Assembly: GCA_021820675.1 (NCBI GenBank)
Contig: JAKADI010000069.1
Location: forward strand, 1 to 7,434
Length of the DNA stretch: 7,434 nucleotides
Origin: Bacillota bacterium
GTDB lineage: Bacteria; Bacillota; Sulfobacillia; Sulfobacillales; Sulfobacillaceae
Direction: 5' to 3'
Position numbers and translations under genes: made by a program. This document shows, piece after piece, positions 1 through 6,331 of this stretch (positions within the stretch are counted from its first letter, which is position 1; each line of letters begins with the position of its first letter). The notes under the pieces are model-generated. The model worked only from the letters and a program-made list of their open reading frames with translations, had not been told where the DNA came from and did not search any database.

Positions 1-1383
1 GGGAAGTTGGCCAGCATGAAGCATATGGTCCATGCGCTGATAATACCGACCTACGCTGCGAAAGATCACAATGAAGACCGGAATCACAATGACCACCACC
101 CATGCACCCTTTGAAAACTTGGTGAGAACAAAAAGTGCGGTAGCCGTCGCGGTGAGCAAGGCCCCCAAGAGATTGAGACTCGAACGGAGCCGCCAGCCAT
201 TCGGACGGGTTTTCCGCCAATGTATCACCATCCCAGTCTGCGATAAGGTAAATCCCATAAACACCCCAATTGCATACATAGGGATTAACGCCTGAGTGTT
301 CCCATTCACTGCCACCAAAAGAACCGCCGCGGCAACCGCCAAGAACCAAACCCCACGCTCTAGGACCAATCGGTCCCCTCGCATAGCAAATCCCCGGGGT
401 AAAAACCCATCTCGCGCCAATAAACTCGCCAGGATTGGCAAACCGCCGAAGGATGTATTGGCAGCGAGCCCTAAGACGATGGTGATTGTGAAGGACATCA
501 CGAAAAAAATCCAATCGTGTCCCACGACTCCGGCAATGACCTTACTGAGCAACGTCTCCGGACCACCCGGCACAACACCAAAACGCACCGTCAGGGTAGC
601 AATTCCAAGGAGCATGGTTGCCAGTAAGATACCTAGTAACCACTCGGTGCGTTTTGCCCGCAGGACCCGCGGTTCACGAAACAGTGGAACTCCATTTGCG
701 ATAGCCTCGACACCAGTTAATGCGGTAAGGCCGGCTGCAAATGCTGTCAGGAGAAAAAAAAGACCAACTTTGGGTGCGTGAGCAGGCAAAAGGAGTTCCG
801 GTTTAGTTATCACTGGATGAATAAATCCCCACCCCAAAATCGCCAGTAAGCCCACGATAAACAGTACCGTAGGCAGAAGGAAAGCTCGCGCACTTTCCCC
901 TACTCCGCGAAGATTTAGTATGGTCACCAAAGCGAGCAGAAACAAACACAAAGGAAGGGTAAACGGTACCATGGCGGGTAATGCCGAGGTCAATGAGCCA
1001 ATGCCCGCCGAAATGGAGATAGCAACGGTCAGAATGTAATCGACAAACAAGGAGGCTGCAGCCAACTGACTACCCGGTATTCCAAGGTTTTCTCTGGAGA
1101 CCGCATAAGCACCTCCGCCTCGTGGATACGCCTCGACGACTTGACTATAGGATAAAACCAGAATCGCCAGCAACCCTACGATAGCGATAGTCAAGGGCAG
1201 TAGAAACCGCATGCCAGCCACGCCGACTCCGACCAAAACAATAGCAATCGCTTCCGGACCATATGCGACCGATGTTAATGCATCGAGCGATAGAGCGGCC
1301 AGACCTTCTGACGTCCCAATTTCTTCCGACTGGGCTTCCTTGGACTTTAACGGACGGCCAACCAAAATTCTCCATATGTTCAT
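1..1383 (-). CDS. kimA: KimA/YdaO-family potassium transporter (APC superfamily), C-terminus cut by window edge
   Basis: This is an inner-membrane proton-coupled K+ importer of the KimA family, often annotated as amino acid permease. The frame is open for 461 codons from ATG 1381-1383 to the window edge. The N-terminus reads MNIWRILVGRPLK, then SLDALTSVAYGPE (about 32-44), EAYPRGGGAYAVSRENLG (84-101), LFVDYILTVA (112-121), LTGVEAIANGVP (222-233) and IPMYAIGVFMG (367-377). The K+-site residues known from Bacillus subtilis KimA (D36, Y43, D117, Y118, T121, S125, T230, Y377) align here with D34, Y41, D115, Y116, T119, S123, T223 and Y370. About twelve hydrophobic segments are present, the last near 425-441. 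KimA is about 607 residues, so roughly 145 residues of the cytosolic C-terminal domain are missing. The start is fixed by a stop four codons upstream; the ribosome site (AGGAT) is weak. Family assignment is from memory of the sequence, not alignment. Confidence 0.88.
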   Translation of the reverse strand, partial: MNIWRILVGRPLKSKEAQSEEIGTSEGLAALSLDALTSVAYGPEAIAIVLVGVGVAGMRFLLPLTIAIVGLLAILVLSYSQVVEAYPRGGGAYAVSRENLGIPGSQLAAASLFVDYILTVAISISAGIGSLTSALPAMVPFTLPLCLFLLALVTILNLRGVGESARAFLLPTVLFIVGLLAILGWGFIHPVITKPELLLPAHAPKVGLFFLLTAFAAGLTALTGVEAIANGVPLFREPRVLRAKRTEWLLGILLATMLLGIATLTVRFGVVPGGPETLLSKVIAGVVGHDWIFFVMSFTITIVLGLAANTSFGGLPILASLLARDGFLPRGFAMRGDRLVLERGVWFLAVAAAVLLVAVNGNTQALIPMYAIGVFMGFTLSQTGMVIHWRKTRPNGWRLRSSLNLLGALLTATATALFVLTKFSKGAWVVVIVIPVFIVIFRSVGRYYQRMDHMLHAGQLP

Positions 1384-1993
1384 AATCCTATTCTATCAGA
1401 TCCGGTATGGGGCCCCTATGCAGAGGGTGACAATCCTCTTCGAAGCCCCTGTAATTTTAACGCTAGACAGTCGCACGACGAAACGTCCAAAGTCCTCGCC
1501 TGAGTTCCGGTACCCGCCGTAATCCGGTCGGTGTAAAATCGGCCATGGAATTGCAACACAATGGAGGACAGAGCCTTTTGCGCTGTGGCATTTTTCTAAC
1601 TGTGGCCGGGTGATTTTGCGCGGAGCGAAGCCCGCGGGTCGCTTCCCGTCCTTGACATACCCAAAAACCAACTGGTGTGAATTGCCATGTACATCAAAGG
1701 GAATCCTGAAACACACTCGGCAGGATTCTTGGGTGAGACTGGCATTGGGTGGAGTTTGGAGTGTTGCTGCCGGAGGCGCCCGAGCGCCATGCCGAGCATG
1801 GCTAGGAGAGCTAGTCCACTCTTAGGACCCTAAATCAGGGTGGACGAGCGCACCGGGATCAAAAGTGAACACCAGCATCTCATCCCACGGCTTGACCACT
1901 TTTAGGGTAAATAAACCGTATATCACAACAATTGCGTGCGATCCCGATTACTCACGCTATTCCTTTGAAGTGGTATCCTCTCTGATTATATCG
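1384..1993. other. Gene-poor region upstream of kimA, structured leader and possible decayed coding
   Basis: No gene in this 610-base stretch can be supported. It should contain the kimA leader (minus strand). Close to the start are an 8-bp palindrome GGGGCCCC (1409-1416) and a small stem AGAGG/CCTCT (1422-1426 with 1435-1439). A minus-strand frame is open from about 1821 to 1396, but it has no credible ribosome site and resembles nothing I know. A second minus frame at 1822-1947 has protein-like hydrophobic composition and may be a gene remnant. I looked for the c-di-AMP (ydaO) riboswitch that precedes kimA in Bacillus and did not find its conserved blocks. Confidence 0.6.
1804..1834. repeat. 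Imperfect inverted repeat (bulged hairpin)
   Basis: GTCCAC near 1814 faces TGGAC near 1842 through an inner CCCT/AGGG pair with a five-base loop AAATC; one arm carries an eight-base bulge. It lies in the stretch without genes, at the 3' edge of the possible remnant at 1822-1947, and has no T-tract on either strand. The outer limits are approximate. It may be a decayed terminator or chance. Confidence 0.25.
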
Positions 1994-2422
1994 TTAAGGC
2001 TTGAGATTCCACCATGCTGGTTGGCTCCTGTCGATCACGCCACTACTTAATATCGAGAGTGGCCTAGTCTGATGCCGGACCTTGTTCACCAACCCCACGG
2101 TGAATGCGCGCGTATCATATTCGATTCGGCTGGGCCGATATTGTCCACTCATCTGGCGAAGAAAGTGCTCTAATGCCTGCATGGCAGCATTCCAGTCGGT
2201 TAGATTGGTCTCATGAAGGTACTGGCCCTTCCACATGCTAAGCCGCATTGTAAACTTCTTGAGCCATACCACGGTCTGCGCTCGTTCGCCTAAATGATTG
2301 GCTTCTAAGAAGTATTGAAGAGCCTTGGTGTCTCTAGTCTTGGGATGCCAAAAAATCAGGTCGATGTCCAAACTCGATAGACCAGAGGAAATCGGGGGTT
2401 TTTCTGCATGTAGCTCAATCAT
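1994..2422 (-). CDS. Hypothetical protein, 142 aa, unrecognised
   Basis: I do not recognise this protein. It runs from MIELHAEKPPISSG to a C-terminus ending WWNLKP, is soluble, contains five tryptophans spread along its length, and has no signal peptide or membrane segment. The middle (about 50-95) looks helical and mixed-charge (WLKKFTMRLSMWKGQ, then MQALEHFLRQM). I chose ATG 2420-2422 because AGGTG (2427-2431) and an upstream AAAGGG (2433-2438) precede it; the frame extends upstream without a good site. It starts 101 bases after the end of the sufB relic on the same strand, so it may once have been co-transcribed with it. An ATG with AGGAG nine bases before it overlaps its 3' end but stops after nine codons. 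Confidence 0.6.
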   Translation of the reverse strand: MIELHAEKPPISSGLSSLDIDLIFWHPKTRDTKALQYFLEANHLGERAQTVVWLKKFTMRLSMWKGQYLHETNLTDWNAAMQALEHFLRQMSGQYRPSRIEYDTRAFTVGLVNKVRHQTRPLSILSSGVIDRSQPAWWNLKP

Positions 2423-2523
2423 TAGACACCTACCCTTTCTGAAAAGTGAACGGCCGACACCACATAACACGAGGCCACGGCGTGTGCCCACAGTGCCCTT
2501 GGATGATGACTAGCGTCAAGCCA

Positions 2524-3486
2524 TCAGCCGACCGATTCCTCCATCTCGACCTTGGTCAATCGATTCATTTCCACGGCAAACTCCATCGAAACTTCCCGAG
2601 TAAATTGTTCGATAAATCCCAAGACCATGAGGATCGCAGATTCTTCGTCGAGGCCCTGGGTGACGTCCAGTAGAAGAGTTGTTCCTCATTGACAAGAGTC
2701 ACCGCAGCTTCGTGCTCCGTGTATCCACTGACATTGCCGGATACACTGATCGGAATGGTATCGGACGTCGCAACCCCGATCCAAAATCATTGTGTCACAA
2801 CAAATATTTGGTCTCTCTAGCGTCCTTCGCAAACCTTACCAGTCCTCGCAGGTCGTCTTCCCACCATGAAGACGACGGTCGATGTGGTGTTGGGGGCGCT
2901 ATGGCTCATTTCCGGTATCTTGATGCTGCCCCGCGCCTTATACCGCAACCGACAACACCGTGCCCTTGGGCCCCTTCTTCCACCAGGTATACGGATGGGA
3001 TACTTCATCGTGAGCGTGGATCCCATATTACCGTCAACTCATTCCATGTGCGTTACGACATGCCGCCGCCCGTTTTGTCACTAGGTTATAAACATCCGGA
3101 GCCCAATTGTGAATGTGGTGAAGTGCATCCCCGACAGTTGAATTCAGCGATTCACTCTGTAAATTGGGGCGGTACAGCCTTCCACGTCCAAAATATGCTC
3201 GCAAGAGTTCTTGGCAGTCCCATAACGCCGAGTCGGTATCGGTGAAAATGATCGCTAGATCCACCCAGGTTTGATGAATGCTGTGATGGACCATCTCGGA
3301 TTCATGTTGAGCCGAGACGCCTGCCAAAAACTTTCTCTCCGGTTGAGGAATCCCTAGTCGCTCGAAGGTGTCTTTGTAACTCCTCAAGATCCCCACCCCA
3401 TTTCAAGAGCGGTTTTCTTAAAAACGGTCAAGCGCATGCAATCGCACGTTGAGCATCCGCTGTGGTTTTTACTTGCTGCGTGAAAT
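2524..3486 (-). pseudogene. sufB: Decayed sufB (Fe-S cluster assembly scaffold subunit)
   Basis: SufB is the cytosolic scaffold subunit of the SufBCD complex that builds Fe-S clusters. Pieces of it are readable in order across three frames of the minus strand: RMLNVRLHALDRF; KWGGDLEELQ; FERLGIPQPERKFLAGVSAQ; IIFTDTDSAL; NWAPDVYNLVTKRA; VDGNMGSTLTMKYP; GAGQHQDTG; HSAPNTTSTVV; RGLVRFAKDARETKYL; CDTMILD; DTIPISVSG; EHEAAVTLVNEEQLFY; and the C-terminus FIEQFTREVSMEFAVEMNRL to VEMEESVG-stop at 2524-2526. In-frame stops sit at 3469-3471 and 3039-3041 (TGA where the family has Trp). There are frameshifts at a shortened T-run near 3421 and several more downstream. About 27 codons are missing near 3395 and about 90 near 3135. 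The Cys (2797-2799) and the His-Glu pair (2709-2714) matching E. coli SufB C405, H433 and E434 survive. About 321 codons plus the deletions and a missing N-terminus give the usual length of about 467. Confidence 0.93.
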
Positions 3487-3608
3487 ATCTTAGTTCTTGT
3501 GGGGTATTGGCTGGTTACATCGACCCCCGGTCGGCGTCTCATGCTCCCCTGCACAGACGATATGGCAGGACGGGGGAGGATCCGAATTGACCAACATTTA
3601 GACTTCGT

Positions 3609-3926
3609 TTACAAGATATTTTCGATAAGCCTATTGTAGATCTGATACACACCATGAGATCGTGTGATGGCGACGGTCGCCCAGATGGGATGGGGGTACC
3701 TGGCGGAATCGATAGATAGGCACGGGCGTCTGGTGGATCTCTCGCGACCTAAATACAGCCATCGCGCTTTAGTCGTAAACACCCGGCCGACACCGACACA
3801 CTTATTTCGTACATAAAACAATGGGGCGTGACTTTGACTGCGGAGCGTTCTAGTGGTCCCATGGAACAGGGAAAACTTCCGGTTTTCCCGTCCACTCGGG
3901 AGTAGTGCCACGGCGCGACTTTGCAT
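3609..3926 (-). CDS. Doubtful 105-aa open frame
   Basis: This frame begins at ATG 3924-3926, six bases after GAGGGTGG (3933-3940), which would make a reasonable ribosome site, and starts 22 bases after the stop of the 100-residue gene upstream, as in an operon. Against it, the product is Arg- and Ser-rich with an irregular composition, no domain I recognise and no clear hydrophobic core, and a perfect 8-bp hairpin lies inside it. It may be a real orphan, a decayed gene or chance. Confidence 0.2.
   Translation of the reverse strand: MQSRAVALLPSGRENRKFSLFHGTTRTLRSQSHAPLFYVRNKCVGVGRVFTTKARWLYLGRERSTRRPCLSIDSARYPHPIWATVAITRSHGVYQIYNRLIENIL
3869..3889. repeat. Perfect 8-bp stem-loop GGGAAAAC/GTTTTCCC
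   Basis: GGGAAAAC (3869-3876) and GTTTTCCC (3882-3889) are perfect complements around a five-base loop TTCCG. It lies 60 to 80 bases downstream of the stop of the 100-residue minus-strand gene, where a transcription terminator would be expected, but neither strand shows a T-tract after the stem, so an intrinsic terminator is not well supported. It could act as an RNA-stabilising hairpin. Confidence 0.5.
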
Positions 3927-3948
3927 GAACAACCACCCTCAACACGGA

Positions 3949-4251
3949 CTATACGCTAGGTGAAGAGTGCTCGCTCTGTTCGTCGCCCGCGGTTCCGGCT
4001 TGGGGCCTATCCGGATCCAGACGTATGGACAGGTCCTCGGCCAGATCTCGGGCTTTTATGGACACCCGGATGCGCGCTTTTTGCGCTTTAGCTTTCATTG
4101 AATTTATCGCTCGTCCCGGCGCGGTCCGTGCCCTATCCACCACCCCATCTGCCATTGCCCCCACTTTTCCCAGCGCAGATTCGACCACGCCCGTTTGGCG
4201 CAATATTTTATCTTCTGTTTGCTGGTAAGACTGCTTGTTCTTTTGCAACAT
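3949..4251 (-). CDS. Hypothetical small basic, helix-rich protein, 100 aa
   Basis: I do not recognise a family. The protein starts MLQKNKQSYQQTEDKILRQ, and residues about 10-85 are an almost uninterrupted predicted amphipathic helix rich in Ala, Lys and Arg (ALGKVGAMADGVVDRARTAP, then MKAKAQKARIRVSIKARDL). A hydrophilic, acidic Ser-rich tail follows (GDEQSEHSSPSV). There is no signal peptide or membrane segment, so it is probably cytosolic. I chose ATG 4249-4251 because AAGGAG (4260-4265) sits eight bases before it; the ATG twelve codons further upstream has no such site. The gene begins 92 bases after the YggT-family gene on the same strand with no obvious terminator between, so the two are likely co-transcribed. 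The helical pattern is reminiscent of small stress or YtxH-like proteins, but that is only a resemblance. Confidence 0.75.
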   Translation of the reverse strand: MLQKNKQSYQQTEDKILRQTGVVESALGKVGAMADGVVDRARTAPGRAINSMKAKAQKARIRVSIKARDLAEDLSIRLDPDRPQAGTAGDEQSEHSSPSV

Positions 4252-4343
4252 ACACCTCTCTCCTTGAATTCGCGGAAAAGTTACCATCGATAAGTGTGGA
4301 TGAAGAGCGTTCGTGGACTAACGGAGAAGTTGCGGGGCCGGAT

Positions 4344-4745
4344 CTATACGCGTGTAAGATTGACAAGTCGAGTGAGTGCCCATGCGACCACCGCATACGT
4401 CGCTATGGCTACCAAAGTCACCACTTCGAGTTGAGACGCCCCATATGCTAGATGATAACCAAAGAGTCCCGAGAACGGCGCCACGAACGGAGCGGTTACG
4501 CCGTAAATGAATCCTGCAAAAGGATTGATAGGGTTAGCTCCTAATAACGCGAGAACAAATCGAAAAGCGAGGAAAGCCAGAAGAATACTCGCCACGTACC
4601 ATATGGCCCGGATTGTCACGGTTCGTTTAGGAGCCCCGGCCTTCGGTCCCTGAGGGACGCCGTTGGTCGCGGTGCGAATCGTGTGCGTCTCCGTGGTTTC
4701 TGTCCCTGGGTCTGGAAATTTGTTCGTGGGTTGATCCTGCATCAT
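4344..4745 (-). CDS. YggT-family integral membrane protein, 133 aa
   Basis: Proteins of the YggT family are small membrane proteins of uncertain function, encoded near division or envelope genes in many bacteria. Here a hydrophilic N-terminal region rich in Thr and Pro (1-45) precedes a first membrane segment (about 46-69, ending VLALLGAN). Next comes the family signature NPFAGFIYGVTAPFVAPF (74-91) with GLFG, and then a second membrane segment (about 106-127, VVTLVAIATYAVVAWALTRL). A single YggT unit is present, as is common in Gram-positive bacteria; the extended N-terminal tail is unusual. Two adjacent ATGs (4743-4745, 4740-4742) follow AAGGGGG (4750-4756) by four and seven bases; the second may be the real start, shortening the protein by one residue. 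The extended -10 promoter at 4826-4834 lies about 80 bases upstream. Confidence 0.85.
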   Translation of the reverse strand: MMQDQPTNKFPDPGTETTETHTIRTATNGVPQGPKAGAPKRTVTIRAIWYVASILLAFLAFRFVLALLGANPINPFAGFIYGVTAPFVAPFSGLFGYHLAYGASQLEVVTLVAIATYAVVAWALTRLVNLTRV

Positions 4746-4825
4746 GCTACCCCCTTCGTTTAAGGGTCCGTCGGGCCGAATCATGGGCCTCGCCGGTGTT
4801 TGGATCCCCTTTTCCTGACATCTCT

Positions 4826-4834
4826 ATCTTACCA
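4826..4834 (-). promoter_or_regulatory. Extended -10 promoter for the YggT-family gene
   Basis: On the minus strand the sequence TGGTAAGAT matches an extended -10 element (TGn followed by TAAGAT, consensus TATAAT). No good -35 box lies 17 bases upstream, which fits an extended -10 type. AT-rich DNA precedes it. The predicted transcript would have a leader of about 75 bases before the start near 4745, and would probably continue into the gene at 3949-4251. Confidence 0.5.
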
Positions 4835-4844
4835 TACCTAGACT

Positions 4845-4990
4845 AACTTTTGTGATTATATTGAATAATTATTATTAAACTTTGGTAGCGTCACTTCATC
4901 ATAATTATATAATTTCTAAGTAACTGTGCATTATTCTACTCAATTTGGGAATTGCGAACAATGAACTGCATTGAATTATTATGCAATCCA
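4845..4990. other. AT-rich island with short direct repeat
   Basis: This stretch is much richer in A and T than the rest of the window. ATTGAATAATTAT (4860-4872) recurs with one change as ATTGAATTATTAT (4970-4982), and the second copy is flanked by TGCAT/ATGCA arms. It lies just upstream of the predicted YggT-gene promoter and may serve as an UP-element, a nucleoid-protein site or simply a drifted intergenic region. I saw no DnaA boxes that would suggest an origin. Confidence 0.45.
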
Positions 4991-5385
4991 GCGCGAATGT
5001 CGACTCCATTAGATTTCACAAGGCCTCGCACGCAACACCTAGTACGTGGAGATGGTGGGCTAGTCCAAATCGCGTAGCCTCATAGCAAATCAAGAACGTG
5101 GCGGCATTGGAATGACGGCGCTCACACTGAGTGTTCCCACTACGGGATCCGGGGCCGACTGTTGTCATCATTCGAGTTATATGGCCGGCAGCTCGCTATC
5201 GTGACACTTAGCGGATTCTGCTGGTATGGTAGCCAAGCCACGAAGATTTGAAGTGCCGTTCTCCTAAAACGGGTGACCTGCTGTTTTGACTAATTCTTTT
5301 TGTCATCGGTTTGACTCATGATGTGATCATCGCTGCTTTCGGTTTGAGGAAGATGGTCGGAACACGATGCCGCCCTACCCTTGTC

Positions 5386-5435
5386 ATTCGCGTTGGGTGT
5401 AGGCCGTTCGTTTTGGCCGTACGTCCAACGCGAAT
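5386..5435. repeat. 11-bp perfect inverted repeat with structured interior
   Basis: ATTCGCGTTGG (5386-5396) is exactly repeated in reverse complement as CCAACGCGAAT (5425-5435). Inside, two GGCC copies and flanking GTA bases can extend the pairing with small interruptions, leaving a loop around GTTCGTTTT. It is the longest perfect inverted repeat I found. There is no T-tract next to it and no gene of known function beside it. It could be a structured RNA element, a recombination or IS-derived site, or an operator. Confidence 0.6.
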
Positions 5436-5778
5436 CTCAGCCCGTCAAACTGCTTCCGCCCGATTTTTTTGTCCTAGGGTCCCTCGGATCTGATGACAGC
5501 CGAGTGAGCCGAAGTGATGACAAATGGTGTTAGCGTCAACACGTGCGCGGAATTTTACAACTCGCCGATCACATCTTTGCCGAATGGCACCTCGTCCCTG
5601 GCGCATCCAACCCCAACATGCTCAGCAAATTCACCTCGAAGTATCACATCGCTAAACGCTAGAATTGAGAAAGTCTTGAATCCGGGTTATTTTGTGGTAT
5701 CATCACTTGACCTTTTTCTAGATAATTTTTGGTACACTCCTAAATCACACCAGAAACGCGGCCGTTTTTGTTGTCAGC

Positions 5779-5794
5779 TGTCAAGTAATTGACA
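5779..5794. repeat. Short dyad TGTCAA-4-TTGACA
   Basis: TGTCAA (5779-5784) and TTGACA (5789-5794) form a perfect 6-bp dyad with a four-base spacer, the layout of a small operator; TTGACA is also a consensus -35 box on both strands. No matching -10 element is found at a good distance in either direction, so a promoter is not supported. Confidence 0.3.
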
Positions 5795-5996
5795 ATAATC
5801 GGCGTCCTGACAACATTTTTGGACATTTCTCTCCCGCGAAAGTTGAGATGTGCGTAGGGTGGAAATCTTTTTGGAGGCCGCGCCGTCCGCGCGGTGCACA
5901 TAGCCCAAGACAATGTGGGTCGACTGCAGTAAGCCCGTCGAGCAATCTGAGTCAACGTCCAAGGACCCCCGGGTGATTCTCGTCGATATGGGCTTC

Positions 5997-6212
5997 TCAA
6001 CGTGGGGTTCTGCCCACGAATAACACGAGAGGCCACAAGGACCACAATACCCACGCTAATCCAAATGTCGAGAGCATCAAGGCACTGGCCGCGACGAACC
6101 CTACGATAAATGTCGTCGTGGTCTGCTTAGGCGCCAAGGACGTGGGTATCGCGGGAGTTATACCGGATTGCGCTTCTGTCAGACTCTCTGGGTACTGATA
6201 ATCTTGCTCCAT
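5997..6212 (-). CDS. Small single-pass membrane protein, 71 aa
   Basis: No family recognised. The protein has a polar N-terminal half (MEQDYQYPESLTEAQSG to about residue 31) and then a long hydrophobic stretch (about 34-67: TFIVGFVAASALMLSTFGLA, followed by WVLWSLWPLVLFV) ending in the basic tail GRTPR. The hydrophobic part is about 33 residues, long enough for one tilted or two very short membrane passes. The positive C-terminus would favour a cytosolic tail. ATG 6210-6212 is preceded four bases away by GGAGG (6217-6221), a strong ribosome site, which is the main reason to call it a gene. An 8-bp inverted repeat lies about 40 bases upstream in the gap to the next gene. Confidence 0.72.
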   Translation of the reverse strand: MEQDYQYPESLTEAQSGITPAIPTSLAPKQTTTTFIVGFVAASALMLSTFGLAWVLWSLWPLVLFVGRTPR

Positions 6213-6248
6213 GCCGCCTCCATAGTCTCATGCAATCCTCTGACCTAT

Positions 6249-6278
6249 TAGCTATCGCTCTGTCATTCGGGATAGCTA
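6249..6278. repeat. 8-bp inverted repeat upstream of the 71-aa gene
   Basis: TAGCTATC (6249-6256) and GATAGCTA (6271-6278) are perfect complements with a 14-base spacer. The element sits 37 bases upstream of the start of the 71-residue gene and downstream of the 116-residue gene. Its size and symmetry fit either a regulator-binding site or a leader hairpin. There is no T-tract that would make it a terminator. Confidence 0.45.
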
Positions 6279-6331
6279 CGCCCGTGAGGCTCTTCGTGGG
6301 AACTAACAGGGTTCCTCCGGGACCCCGAGCG

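Larger units (their letters stand above)
3487..3948. other. Region without a confident gene
   Basis: The sequence just upstream of the sufB relic should have held its N-terminal 30 or so codons and a start, but I cannot find them; either that end is deleted or too decayed to read. I checked for sufU, sufC and sufD motifs, such as the SufC Walker A (GPNGSGKS), and saw none. One doubtful minus-strand frame and a strong hairpin lie in the right half and are listed separately. Confidence 0.55.
4835..5996. other. Long stretch of about 1.1 kb without a credible gene
   Basis: No frame here has a recognisable product with a good ribosome site. The first 150 bases are strongly AT-rich. The middle holds an 11-bp inverted repeat (5386-5435). 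Frames on both strands between 5440 and 5680 have protein-like patches interrupted by stops; one, on the plus strand around 5560-5660, reads LADHIFAEWHLVPG, and another, on the minus strand, reads EFAEHVGVGCARDEVPFG. They lie opposite each other, so at most one is a true remnant. I cannot identify either. Given the sufB relic nearby, further decayed genes here are likely but unproven. Confidence 0.55.

Noticed and set aside
71..781. Plus-strand open frames of 74 and 161 codons
   Set aside because: They lie opposite the kimA frame, which has clear family motifs throughout; they are antisense shadows.
1384..1700. c-di-AMP (ydaO) riboswitch upstream of kimA
   Set aside because: A short GGGTACCGGAAC stretch is faintly similar, but the other conserved blocks of the family are missing.
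1396..1716. Minus-strand frame of 106 codons upstream of kimA
   Set aside because: It opens with GTG without a ribosome site, ends just before kimA and resembles no known family.
2679..3245. Plus-strand open frame of 188 codons, the longest complete frame in the window
   Set aside because: It is antisense to the sufB relic, and its product has no recognisable features; the minus strand explains this DNA.
4285..4305. DnaA-box-like TGTGGATGA
   Set aside because: It is a single imperfect copy inside the short gap between two genes, with no cluster of boxes.
5290..5350. SecF-like stretch (GLTHDVIIAAFGL) on the plus strand
   Set aside because: Only about a dozen residues resemble the SecD/SecF helix; neighbouring sequence in all three frames shows nothing else of that family.
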